Below, in pieces: positions 1 to 10,806 of a stretch of 64,000 nucleotides of DNA. Location of the stretch: the NCBI GenBank assembly GCA_014529385.2, contig CM043955.1:134736108-134800107 (forward strand), in the 5' to 3' direction. How positions within the stretch are numbered: the stretch's first letter is position 1; each line of letters starts with the position of its first letter. The translations under genes and the position numbers were made by a program. The notes under the pieces were generated by a model that did not search any database, was not told where the DNA came from, and was given only the letters and a program-made list of their open reading frames with translations. This DNA is from Adiantum capillus-veneris. Taxonomy: Eukaryota > Streptophyta > Polypodiopsida > Polypodiales > Pteridaceae.

Positions 1-39
1 CGAACACACCTTGCCATCATTTACAAATCTCTCTCTTTT

Positions 40-620
40 TGTTGCCTCTCTCATGTACACTCATACAAGCACCTAAATAGAACAGAATCATTGCACATAG
101 ACACACTCTTTCAAACATTATAATCTATGTCGAGCAAGAAAATAACCATCAACTAGACAATGCTACAACCGAGGTTAGTCTCTGCCTCACTAATGTACAC
201 TCATACACAATCAAAAAAATAACCCGAATCATTGCACACATAGTCTTCTCAAACGTCATGATATATGTCGAGCAACAAGCTTAACCACCAACTGGACAAC
301 GAGGCTTACATCTGCCTCATTCGTAACAATCCAATTTTAAGGGTTTACAATCCAAAACAATGCAATCCAAATTTTGTTGTGATAAGTCTATCTCTATTTT
401 GTCCGACTTGTGTACACGCATACACATGCACACTCGTATACAAACACAAAAAATATACCTAGATCAGAGCGCACACACTATTTTCAAACATCTTGATATA
501 CATCGTGCAATAAGATTAGCCATCAATTGGACAATGATACATGCACACGAATTGTTTGCAACAAGCCAATTTCAACGGTTTATAGTCCATAATAATCCTA
601 TTCGACTTTGAACAACATTG
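40..620. repeat. Degenerate long tandem repeat, three units
   Basis: Three diverged units start near 52, 192 and 410. Each begins with a variant of GTACACTCATACA, continues through a TTGCACA..TAG / TTCTCAAACATC-like block and a TATGTCGAGCAA-like block, and ends in CATCAACTAGACAATG-like sequence. Spacing is about 140 bp and then about 220 bp. No protein-coding signal is evident. The strand and origin are unknown; it could be satellite decay or the tail of an old transposon. Short frames here look like chance ORFs. Confidence 0.5.
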
Positions 621-754
621 AAAGACTGCAATAACAAACCCATACAAATTTATATTAAAAGGGTTGAAATTACACATCTTAAAACAATAACTACAATAAG
701 ATAGATATGGAGCAACACAAAATAGTACAATATAGTCATATGATTTCAATGGCT

Positions 755-1275
755 TATTCCTCTAACAGTTGTGAGAAAAGGGGAAATCTAGTTTTCCTCA
801 TTGCTATGTCATTGTTGGTGTTATTGTTGTCATTATCGGCTTCAATGGCTTGTCCTCGTGCAGCAATGTATGTCATCCACACTTCTACCCAAGCATCCAC
901 ATGTCGCTCGAAAGCTACACACTCTTGTGGGGTGCGATAACCATGTTTCCCTCAAATCATGATTACATTGTTGGCAATAGCAGCAACTTTCTCAATATAC
1001 CCTTTGGTTGGATGTGCATTTAAATCAAGGCCATACATGGCATTGAAAAGGGACGTTGTGGCATCAGTGGCTGCATGGAAAGCCTCCGTGTAGTTGCATG
1101 CAATTTGTGCTATGCATAAATTATTCATTGCATACACATCATTGAGAATGTAGTTAGCATGCACATTGTTGATGGGGTCAACACCGGCACGGCGGCCGCG
1201 GGGGGGGGGGGGGGGAGACACATTGAGGGCCATGCCTGCGTTGTACTGGTGGCCCACGTTGATCGCATTGTCCAC
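755..1275 (-). pseudogene. Unrecognised minus-strand gene, broken by one stop and a poly-C tract
   Basis: Reading leftward from 1275, a 107-codon frame ends at a TGA near 952. The same frame then continues without interruption to about 755 (motifs GYRTPQECVAFERHVDAW and VWMTYIAARGQAIEADN). This suggests a single protein of roughly 175 residues interrupted by one nonsense codon. The N-terminal part has an NVHANYILNDVYAMNNL stretch and is preceded by a run of 16 C residues coding for prolines, a likely site of length mutation. The nearest upstream ATG (near 1290) is in another frame, so the true start is uncertain. A TATA box lies about 100 bp upstream. I do not recognise the family. It lies downstream of, and in the same orientation as, the methyltransferase-like pseudogene. 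Confidence 0.42.
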
Positions 1276-1380
1276 AGTTTCCCCTCGGCATGGTAAATAT
1301 GTGAATGAGGAAAGACTAAAAGAGAAGCTTGTGTGAAAAGAAACTTGCGAATGAATGAATGAAACTAGTGATTTCTTGGC

Positions 1381-1388
1381 TATTTATA
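1381..1388 (-). promoter_or_regulatory. TATA box (TATAAATA) upstream of the unrecognised gene
   Basis: On the minus strand TATAAATA is followed about 30 nt later by a plausible transcription start region rich in TTCATTCATTC, then by the broken ORF at 1275-755. The spacing fits a plant core promoter. Functional status is unknown. Confidence 0.4.
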
Positions 1389-1673
1389 AAGAACCCTTAG
1401 TGTCTTTACTTCCAAGATCATTTGCACCATGTCTTTTGTAAGATTTTCAAATAAAGTAAAACATTTAAAATAGACTCACTAAAAGATTAAACACATTTGA
1501 TTAACTTGCCTTCAAAAGTTAAAACATGGTGACAAAAATTGAAACATAGTGGTAAGCACATAGTACATGATACTCATAAAAAATTAAACATATTATGAAC
1601 AACCAATACTAACTTTTGATGTGTCGTTACATAGAGAATAAGCTCATATGAAATAATCAATAAAAATTGAGAT

Positions 1674-1753
1674 TTAGGTTCCTGGTGGTTGCAATTCTTG
1701 TGGCAGTTGTGCTACTGGGACTTATGCAGGTGGGGGCCCCATAGGCAGTGTGG
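1674..1753 (-). pseudogene. Proline-rich tail fragment of the methyltransferase-like pseudogene
   Basis: If the E2 element and one AAAAT are removed, the minus-strand frame crossing 23660 continues into this stretch with a proline-rich tail (LPMGPPPA, then VPVAQLPQELQPPG) ending at TAA near 1674. One in-frame stop is present. This suggests E2 inserted near the 3' end of the same decayed gene seen at 23848-31591. From 1389 to 1673 I see no gene, only AT-rich flank. Confidence 0.33.
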
Positions 1754-3902
1754 AAAATTGTGAGGTCTCCTTCTCGTCTCACCTTGACGGAACTCGAGGA
1801 CACCTGACGGTCGCTAGATCCTATGTGGAAGCAACAAAAATTGGCTAAGAAAAAAAAGGAGAGCAATGGATGGTCTCTCATCACTTAGTGAGTTGAGTCC
1901 AAGCCACCAGTGAAAAGGAGTCTAGCCCCGCCCCACAGGGGAGGTGTAATTACGTACTATCAGTCCTATTCTCATCGTCCAGGAGGAGAATTAACTTCAG
2001 TGCCTTTTTCTCCATAATTTTCAGAGGCACGTACATCGAGTTTCTTCCGCTCTGGCGTAATGAGCTATCTAGTGATGTAATCTATTGCACAGGGCAGAGA
2101 GTTCCCGACTGATCCGGACCACCCGTCTCGTAGGCTTACGCAACCTAAGCCAAGCCCCCACTTTCCACCCCGCACTCACACAGATTCTTTGTGTGGCCTA
2201 ATTACTAACACATTGTTGTTCAACACGTAGGGTTTCTTTTTATGGTTTCCCATCACAAGTTCGTTAAGATAGCCCTTCAAACATTGTCAAATTGGCACCA
2301 AAACATATCTTTCCTAGGAAAAATACTCAACAAACAATACTTCATTAAAAATTCCAATGTCTTGGAGTCATGAGGACCTCCAGCGAGTATTAAGTCCAAC
2401 CGTTGTCAATTAGCCACCCATACAACCAGCCCATGATTCCACCCAATTCATGGAGTAACTCTCCGGGAAAAAACTCATGTATCCACCGCATAGAAAGCAA
2501 GGCATGGACATATCCGCAGCATAGAAAGCAAGTCGTGGATTTAGCTCCTGCGATAACATCGGGAGCTACCGCCCTGTGATCAGTAGGGGGTTCAGGCTAA
2601 ATCGATATTGGAATAATGAATGAAATTTGTTTGAGATAGTTTTCCTTAACAACCATTCTTTCCTACTTCCAAATAGTTTTTTCATAAAACATTTCTTTCC
2701 TATTTAATTCAAACATAAACTTAAATAAAACCTTTCAAAATACCAATGCCGTTGTCTCCATTGGATTTCCAACATAGTTTGGGGAGTTTAAACATTCTTA
2801 AAGTTATCGTAGTGTAATGCTTGTGTAAAATACAAAAATAGTTTCATCCTACCTCATGAATTTCCTCTTCGATGCCTCGTGAGATGATCGAATTTTCCTC
2901 TCTCATTGGTGCTTTACCGTTGTTTGCCATGTTGCTAGTCCCTGCCTCGTGGTCGTTACCACCACCAAAACGTGACCTCTTGGGGGCATATCTCACTACT
3001 TTGGGTTAGAAAAACTCCGAAGAAAGAAGGCTAAAATATGGTATCACGTAACCATACCAACAATGATTAGGCACCCACAAGGATTAGGAAAAAGAGTACC
3101 TAATCTTACTCATAACAATACTTTACGTTTAGGAGAGTGCAGTGAAATGCTTTTAAGCCATAACTTTCCTCAAGTAGAAGTTGATTTGAGTTATGGATAA
3201 TCACACATAACCTTGTGTAAAGCAACATTGACAAAAAAGGAAAAACTAGCTAAGATTAATCGACATGCTGATATGCACAAGTGATTTAGAGTAAAAGAAT
3301 TCTTTCCCTGATTAGTCACTCGACCATGAATGAAGAAAAACAAGTTTACCATAAACACAAATGCATAATCTTTACCATAATATTATTATAATTACATCTA
3401 CCCTAGGCAATATATAGGAATCACATCCATGCAACACTTTTGGCTCATCATTGCTATGCACAATGATGCCTATAACCATTCATAGACTTGGGTAAAAGAG
3501 AGGACCAAAATCTACTTTACCATGCAAATTGTACAATTAGATTAGTGCAAATAGAATCTTAATCATACATAATCTTTAATGCACAAGGGAACATAATCCT
3601 ATAGAAATTTAATGTATAAAGAGAGATTGAATTTTCACCCTTTAATCATGTGTTAACTAGAGCATAAGGGAAAGATTAATTCCTTCTTAATCATGTACTA
3701 AAATCACATAAGTGGGTAGGAAACAATTAAATATTAACTATGCATAATTAAGGGAATTAGATCTCTTTGGGAGATTAGGGTAACTTTAGTACTCCTTAAT
3801 CCGGCAAGAAAAAGAATGATCACTAGGTAAGGGTCTATTGATGATCACCCGCATTAATTAAATTGTAACCATTTATCAAGAATAATAGAATAGGGTAGGC
3901 TC

Positions 3903-4118
3903 CCGGGGCGGTCACTTTTTAGAATGTGTATGATATCACATGAGTTAACCGGAGAGGATTATTAAAAGACCAAAATGTATAAAAATGTATACATACAGAG
4001 GGGGGTGGGGGTTTTTTAAATAGGCTCACAGTGTACGTATAGTATGTATATTGGGGTATTATTAATTCCCTCTTGAACGCACGTGATATAGGGGTCTTTT
4101 GATAAGTGACTGCCCCAG
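3903..4118. mobile_element. MITE-A copy 1, about 216 bp, inside E2 left LTR
   Basis: Absent from the matching place in the right LTR (22588-22596), which keeps the single-copy target. Ends are inverted repeats of the form CCGGGGCGGTCAC / CTGGGGCAGTCAC. The target GGGTAGGCTC (or only its last 7 bp) is duplicated at 3893-3902 and 4119-4128. The interior is non-coding, with a GGGGGGTGGGGGTTTTTT tract and AT-rich arms. A second copy lies at 51693-51909. A duplication of 7-10 bp points to a Mutator-like or hAT-like mobiliser; which one is not settled. Confidence 0.85.
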
Positions 4119-4380
4119 GGGTAGGCTCAACATAGATCCTCCAGAGAGAAGAGGCTATGGAGCAATGAGAGTAATATACTTGAACTAATCACCTTGATTA
4201 AGCCTCCTTGTGTATGCTAATTGATGTAGGTAGGCTCCTCCAATGGAAGCTCCGGCAGCAGAACTTTCTTATGAGGCTTGGGGATTGTGTGTGTCTAGAG
4301 AGGGGTGAACTACTCTTATATAGGCCTCCCCACTCAAGAGGGTCGATTTGGCTTGCTAAATGTGGAACTGGAGAGCCCAT

Positions 4381-4381
<1 letters not shown>

Positions 4382-4448
<67 letters not shown>

Positions 4449-4514
4449 TTCCAAGTGCCATGCCAAGTGTGGGGTTTGCCTAGTGAGGTGCCCTCACTTG
4501 CCTAATACACACTT

Positions 4515-4570
<56 letters not shown>

Positions 4571-4571
4571 A
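4382..4571. repeat. Expanded (CA)n and (TC)n/(AC)n microsatellites in E2 left LTR
   Basis: A pure CA run occupies 4382-4444 (about 31 units). A mixed TC then AC run occupies about 4515-4571. The right LTR has only a few units at the equivalent positions (22854-22868 and 22938-22962). The expansion therefore arose after E2 inserted. Overlapping poly-TH and poly-VC reading frames here are artefacts. Confidence 0.9.
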
Positions 4572-4977
4572 ATTCTATTGCAACAAGAGGAGGTAGCACT
4601 AGCTTCATGCTAATTTGAGTGTTTGTGGTGTCCTAGTCCCATGCCACACTGTTGACACCTCACTCTTTGGCCCATGCTCTACCCTATCTAGGCCAAGCTT
4701 AGGTTCCCATGCTACACTTCCCATGTCTAGCCTAACACTTGTCACAAGACTACCTATACACATGACCCATGGCCATACATGATGGGGCTACATGACCATG
4801 ACCATGCATGCACACCCATACCATGCATGCACATACATGCACATCCACATACATGCCGTACACATACCTTAGAAAATGCTAAACTTAGTCTAACTTGACC
4901 TATACTAATCCAAATTCAATTATAAAACTTGCTAACTTGAGACAGACCTGCAGATAACAGATACGACTATCTGCCAT

Positions 4978-6823
4978 TGAGGAAAGCTTTTCCATGCATG
5001 GGAACCCCCCTATATATTTTTGCCCTTTTATCAAAATATTTCCCATTATATAAGTTACTTTTGATTTTTTCTTCCTTTTTCACAAACGTTTTAGCCTTTA
5101 TTAAATAAATAATACTTATGCTAATCAATCACGATGTAGCATAATAAGTAAGCTTTCTTTGTTGATCTCTCTTTTGAACTTAAAAATATTAAATATATAT
5201 ATATTCTAGTATTTTCTAATATATTTTTTTCATGTATGTATATTATTCCACTCTACCAAATATTTTATTCACTAGTTTTCATTTTCAAACCTCAACCCCA
5301 CTTTCAAATTTCAATAATACCTCCATCTAGATGATTGCCAATCTTTTCAACACTCTAGGTCATGTTTTCATACACATGAAGGAGCTTACACTTGAAGGCA
5401 AGAGAGAAGTCCACTCAAAGGGGACCACCAAAAGACTTTTGCAGCCACAAATAATACATTATTCGGCTGAATTTTTTAAGTAAAGAAGAACCCCGAATCT
5501 GAAGGAGCGTTCAACATGAAAGATGTAGCTCGTGATCTCAACTTTTAGCTCAAATTTTTTCAGAATTTTTGGAGTTATGAACACGGAGATATGATTTTTG
5601 TAGTGGACCCCAGTTTTCTCGTGTAATGGTGACACAGGCCATCCCCACTTTTCTTCCTTCTAAAATGGCTATGGTTCTACAAGTCTTCAAGCATGATTAC
5701 AAGAGACAAGGCTCTTTTAATGAGGTCTTGGCTAGTCTAGAGTAATTCTATCACCATTTTTGGAGGATCCATCCTCATCAACAAATATCCACCTTCGACA
5801 ACCTCTCTTATAATTTTCTTACCTCTCTCTTCTCTCCCTAATAAGCTTATGTCTATCCAAAGCTAGACTATTGTAAATATTTCCTATCCTCTACATCCTA
5901 CCCACATTCTCTTTTTTTCTCTCTCTATTGACTCTGGTATTTTAAATAATGAGGAGACAAGATGGGAGCCACAGTCACATGCACCCCGTTTTCCTAGTCA
6001 CCAAAGTGGGACACTCACACACACACACACACCTATCCATACACACTCTTGTGCTACATGCTTGTAGCATGAACCCTAATCACATAATCACAACACCATC
6101 ATCATCACCATCACCATGCACAAAAGATGAGCACCACACCTCCACACCACTTGTAATTAAGGGTTGAAGGCACAATTTCAAGAAGAAGAAGGGTGGACAC
6201 ACTCATGATATTCCTCGCCATCAACTCCCATCTCTCCATTATGCCTTCTACGATCTTGTTCCCTTCTCATTTTCCTGCCATACTCTACCTATTGTATTCA
6301 TCTTTTGCAAGCAATCAACACACTCCATCTTGGTGCCATACTTTGTGTCGCTTTGGATACATCTCATTGTGAGTATGGTATATGCTTGTTCCTTGCCATT
6401 TTTTTTCTGATTATGTTAAGGTGTGCGGATTCGCCATCACACACACACACTCTCTCTCCCTCTCATATTCCTATCATCTTGCTACTTCCATCTTAAGGTG
6501 TGCGGATTCGCCACCTTTTGTATGAGAAGTGAGCATACTTGCATGTATCCCTGACCTCGTTATCTTCCTTACTACATGCACGCGTAGCGAGCCCATTCTC
6601 ACTCACTCACCACTCCTCTCACCTTATTCTCCGACCACCCCATTCCACATTTGGGCGTGGATCTTGAAATTGTTTTCCATGCATGCTTCATTGTGTATAT
6701 GTATGCGTCCTAGCCGCATATCTTGCTAGGTGGTGCCCCTATTGTGTATTCCCCATGATGAGGCCATTGTGCATAGTCTTGGTGTAGAGGCCACCGGGTC
6801 TATTTTTTCACTTCCGCCTCTCA
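4978..6823 (+). repeat. E1 5' LTR, lacking the core promoter segment
   Basis: 1846 bp. Compared with the 3' LTR it lacks about 90 bp between CACTCAC and the CA repeat (junction near 6010-6030). The missing part contains the only good TATA box of the LTR. The sequence otherwise differs from the 3' LTR by about 20 substitutions (hand count). Confidence 0.93.
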
Positions 6824-6825
6824 TT

Positions 6826-6842
6826 TGGTGCCCCCACTGAGG
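6826..6842 (+). promoter_or_regulatory. E1 primer binding site
   Basis: TGGTGCCCCCACTGAGG begins 2 nt after the 5' LTR. The same string is found in E3 (39973-39989, minus strand), so the two families share a primer. It differs from the initiator-Met type used by E2, E6 and the Copia element. I cannot assign the tRNA with confidence. Confidence 0.8.
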
Positions 6843-6899
6843 ACGGCTCTTGAAACCCTTCAGTTTACAAGACTGAAAACCCTAAACTATTGTGAATGG

Positions 6900-7160
6900 A
6901 TGAATGAGTATGAAGGATTTTCTAACTGGACGACAGAAGAAGAAGAGCTCCAAGCACAACTAGACGAACTCCGCATCTCCATCGAAGCTCGAGTGCCAGG
7001 CGTAACGGTAATCGATTTGAAGTGGGAGAGTCAACCAACACGCCAAACCCAGTGGATATACATAGGCCAAGTGCCAAGAAGAAGAAGAAGAAGGTGGAAA
7101 CCATGTCCGCAACCTACAAGCAACCAACAACAACAAAATGGAAGGAGCTCTGCACAATAG
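6900..7160 (+). CDS. E1 leader ORF A, acidic then basic small protein
   Basis: First ATG-started frame after the PBS, about 86 codons. The N-terminus is acidic and helix-prone (NWTTEEEELQAQLDELRISI), followed by VPGVTVIDL, then a basic RRRRRR cluster and a glutamine-rich tail. E3 has a clear counterpart in the same place (39920-39735: NWRTEEEE, LLPGCTVIEI). Function unknown. The frame extending further upstream runs through the PBS and is not a real start. Confidence 0.5.
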   Translation: MNEYEGFSNWTTEEEELQAQLDELRISIEARVPGVTVIDLKWESQPTRQTQWIYIGQVPRRRRRRWKPCPQPTSNQQQQNGRSSAQ

Positions 7161-7362
7161 AGAATCAACACTATTCTACTTTGAGAATCGGGTAACTCAA
7201 GTCACCGAGGTTATTATCATAGTCAGTTTTCAAGTCGCACCTGATGCTGCAGCACAGATAACAGAAGCATTGGCTCACACTCTCACTAGAGAAACTAGGG
7301 ATCTACTGAGTTTGTTTCAGGAAAGAACACCACCCTCTCCTACAAGCTTGGACAGTGACTAA
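7138..7362 (+). CDS. E1 leader ORF B
   Basis: 74 codons from an ATG overlapping the end of ORF A by 23 nt. The segment LFYFENRVTQVTEV resembles IFYINIHEVTVTHI in the second leader ORF of E3. The C-terminus is serine/proline-rich. No known domain is recognised. It could be a chance frame, but position and partial similarity argue for constraint. Confidence 0.35.
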   Translation: MEGALHNRESTLFYFENRVTQVTEVIIIVSFQVAPDAAAQITEALAHTLTRETRDLLSLFQERTPPSPTSLDSD

Positions 7363-7379
7363 GCACCTCTAAGCTTCAC

Positions 7380-7598
7380 ATGAATCAGTACAACCTACCT
7401 CAAGACAGATCACACATACCAACACGTGTACGCTCAATCAAGGTAATATTGGACTTGAAGATTCACTACCAGCACGTTATTGACACCATGCCGGGTGGGG
7501 AGCGGTTTTTTGAGGTTCTGGCATCAGATCAGCCATTTGTTTTACCTTTGGTACAAGGCAATGTACCGTTTGAAGTTTTAATCTATGTCCTAGTATAA
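7380..7598 (+). CDS. E1 leader ORF C, conserved with E3
   Basis: 72 codons with ATG start. The core IKVILDLKIHYQHVIDTM and hydrophobic tail FVLPLVQGNVPFEVLIY align with the last leader ORF of E3 (RVNICIDRKIFYQQRIALLF, VILPLLDYYHSFDVSIF). It ends about 80 bp before gag. Function unknown. Conservation between two elements with unrelated LTRs suggests it is a real product. Confidence 0.5.
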   Translation: MNQYNLPQDRSHIPTRVRSIKVILDLKIHYQHVIDTMPGGERFFEVLASDQPFVLPLVQGNVPFEVLIYVLV

Positions 7599-7680
7599 TA
7601 GGGTATACACGCCTCCTTGTAAAGAAGAAAAAAATTTTGCAAGTTAAGAAGTGTGTCTTTCTAGCTCTCTCTCAGTAATC

Positions 7681-10600
7681 ATGGCAAGTGTAGCATTTCC
7701 AACCTTTACTGGTAAGGTGGGCGAGGATGCTGCAGACTTTCTAGACAACTTGAAAATAGCATGTGTCATCTCTTCGAGAGATGATGATGCTTCGCGCTTG
7801 CGCATCTTCCCACTTCTAATGAAGGTGGAGGCAAGATCATGGTACAATGCCTTGGCACAAGAAACCAAGGAACGGTGGGACTTATTAAGGGCAGCCTTTG
7901 TCAAGCGTTTTGGAGAGGGCACAACATCAGAGAAGCTATGGCAATTGTTGACAGAGTTGAAGTAGGGCAGTATGCTGGAATACGCATCATATGAGTCAAA
8001 GTTTGTAGATTTATGGGGGCGATGGGTTGCATCGCTAAGAAAGGATGAGGGGGCACCTGATTTCCTAAAGAAGGATCGGTTTGTGGCTGGGTTATGGCCA
8101 ACTCTTAAAGAGAAGGTGAAGGGAAGGTTTCCTGTTACGTATGAGCTAGCAGTTGAAGTGGCCCGCCTTAAAGACAAGAAGTTGCGCCTACAAGCCAGGA
8201 ATATCGATGGAGAGGAAGCCGTTAGGACCCCACCACCTCTAGCACCACCTACAACAGTCGCCCAGAGGATTCAACCACAAGAACCAATTGAAGATCAGCA
8301 AGACCTGCTCAATCGAATCACCAATCAACTTGAGAATCTCTCAGTCCATTTGATACAACAAGGGCATGCACACAATCGCAACCAAGAGCAAGGAAGAGGA
8401 CAACGAAGGAAAAACCAAGAATATCACTGCTACAATTGTGGGGAGGATGGTCATGGCATGTACTACTGTCCACACCCAAGGAGGCAGAATTTCAACAGAG
8501 GAGCCAGGAAAAACCAGGTTTCACCACCGAGAGCAAGACCACCACCACCGAGGGCACCACGACAAGCACCACCCGTGCAAATCTTACAACCACCGATTCA
8601 ACCACAACCACCACCACCACCACCACAACTTCTCATTCCACCCTTACCCCCACCACCAGTTGGCAATCAAACAGTAAGCGTCATCAGTCTTGAAGGTAAG
8701 GGAAAGGAGAAAGTGGAGGAGGATAAGACCAAGGTTAAAGGAGTAGATGCCATTGGGGTAAAACGCGCTAGGCATGGTGAATCTTCTCAAAAGGAAGAAA
8801 AGATGAAGAATAAAGGGGAATCTAGCAAAAAGCCGTCCAAGTCACAACGTAAAATTGACATTGTAGATTTCTCTTTGGGTGAATGTTCTAAACCATATGA
8901 TTTGGTTCAAGATGTTTCTATGCAGGGCCCAAAAATCACATGGCCCCAGTTACTCCACCTAGCACCTAGGGTGAGGAGACAATGGACAAAGATGGTTAAC
9001 ACGAGGCGACCAAAGCCAAAGATAGCTGGGGCTATCTCCGGGAGGAATCTAGACGACATACTACCAGTGATGGATGCTTACATCAAAGGGCAACACATCT
9101 CCAATATCTACATCGATGGTGGCGCACAAATATGCGTCATGAGTGAAAAAATGATGCACCGTTTGGGTTTAGAGGTGAGTCGACCGGCACCATGCCGAGC
9201 CAAAATGGCAAATAATTTAAAAGTTCAATGTGTTGGTGTCATAAATGCAGTTAGGATAAAGGCATTCAACACCGAGGTAGATGTGGACATCTTTCTCATG
9301 CCACACAAAGGGGAGGGCTATCCTATCATTCTAGGGAGGCCTTGGCTTATGGCTATGAGAGCTAAGCAGGACTGGGACACCGGCATAATCCAGATGAAGG
9401 ATGCAAAAGGGAGGCCAATACTTTACGACATGAAGATAGGTCAACAACGTGACATGGATCTAGAAACCTCCGAGGATGAGTTTTCTAGTGGTGACTCTTC
9501 AACCACTTCAGAGGAGGAGTCAACAGTGAGTGAAGAAAGTGACAATAGCATTGAGGTGATGGGGATCATTCTCAAGGATCCTAAGAAGATGGAGCAACCT
9601 GATGCCTCATCATCAAGCCAAGGGGAGACACCAAGTATACAACCTCTGGTAGAAGCAAGTAAGCTACATCAAATGCTCTCTAGTGAGTTGTGTGGGAAGG
9701 AGCGTGAAGATTATATTTTGATGCTAAGTAATTTTACCACATTGTTCATTGATGAATATGATAAAATCACTGGCATCACAGTAGTTCAACATCACATTAA
9801 GCTCAAGGAGGGAAGTAAACCTGTAGTGCAGAAGCTCAGGCGGCTAGGAGTAATTCAACAAGACGCCCTACTCAAAGAGGTGAGGAAATTGCTAGAAGCT
9901 GGTTTTATCTATCCTGTTGAAGACTCAGAGTGGGTTTCTCCAGTGGTAGTCACACCAAAGAAGAATGGTAAGTGGAGGGTTTGTGTTGATTACAAGCCTC
10001 TTAATGCAGCCACAAAGAGGGACCATTTTCCTCTTCCTTTTTAAGACGAAATACTCAATGAGGTAGCAGGACATGAGCGCTACACGGTATGTGATGGCTA
10101 CTCAGGCTACTTCCAAATTAGCATCGCTGAAGAAGATCAAAAGAAGACAACCTTCATCACACCATGGGGATGTTTTGCTTACAGAGTTATGCCTTTTGGT
10201 CTCACTAATGCTCCAGCCACTTTTCAGCGATATGTGACATTTGTTTTTCAGCCATTCTTTGGAAAATCAATCCGTGTTTTTATTGATGACTTTTGCATCT
10301 ATAGCTCTCGCTCTCTTCATTTGGAGAAATTTTATGAAGGTCTAGCTAGGCTACAAGCTTTGGGTGGCCAACTCAATGTGGAGAAATTCCACATTGGTGA
10401 AAGCAAGGTTACTCTTCTTGGCCATGTGATCTCGGCCAACGGCATTGAAGATGACCCAAGCAAGGTTCAAGCCTTGGTGGCTTTGACCTCTCCCACCACA
10501 ACAAAGCAATTGGTCTCTTTTCTTCAAAAGGTGAGGTATTTGAGTAGGTTCATTCACTTGCTCTCCCAAGTGGTTCTCCCTTTACAACAAGTTACCCATC

Positions 10601-10806
10601 AAGAGATCTTCACTTGGAGTGAAGAAAATGAACAACAATTCAATGAGGTAAAACAAATTCTAGCTTCACTTCCCACCATAGCACCTCCAAAGTGGGACGA
10701 GCCATTTTATGTAAACCCTAGTGTTGGCAATGACACACTTGGGGCTGTATTGATGCAAAAGGATCCTCAAACTTCTTTCATGCATCCTATCTACTTCTCT
10801 AGTTGA
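7681..10806 (+). pseudogene. E1 gag-protease-reverse transcriptase (broken)
   Basis: Gag starts at ATG 7681 (MASVAFPTFTGKVGED). A TAG at 7966-7968 replaces a probable Gln codon, and the frame then runs from 7972 to 10044. It holds a CCHC knuckle (CYNCGEDGHGMYYC), a proline-rich linker, a retropepsin-like site with DGGA instead of the usual DSGA (IYIDGGAQICVM) and ILGRPW. RT follows with VCVDYKPLNAATKRDHF. A TAA at 10042-10044 breaks FPLPF|DEIL where E3 keeps Gln. RT resumes with [15 protein letters not shown] and the catalytic FIDDFCIYS, then runs into RNase H (FYVNPSVG) up to a TGA at 10804-10806. Confidence 0.9.

Noticed and set aside
4198-4596. Overlapping reading frames rich in TH or CV repeats
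   Set aside because: They are translations of CA/TC microsatellites in an LTR, present in several frames at once, with no counterpart in the sister LTR.
7972-10044. The 690-codon frame as an intact host gene
   Set aside because: It contains CCHC knuckle, retropepsin-like site and RT motifs and is bounded by E1 LTRs; it is retrotransposon gag-pol.
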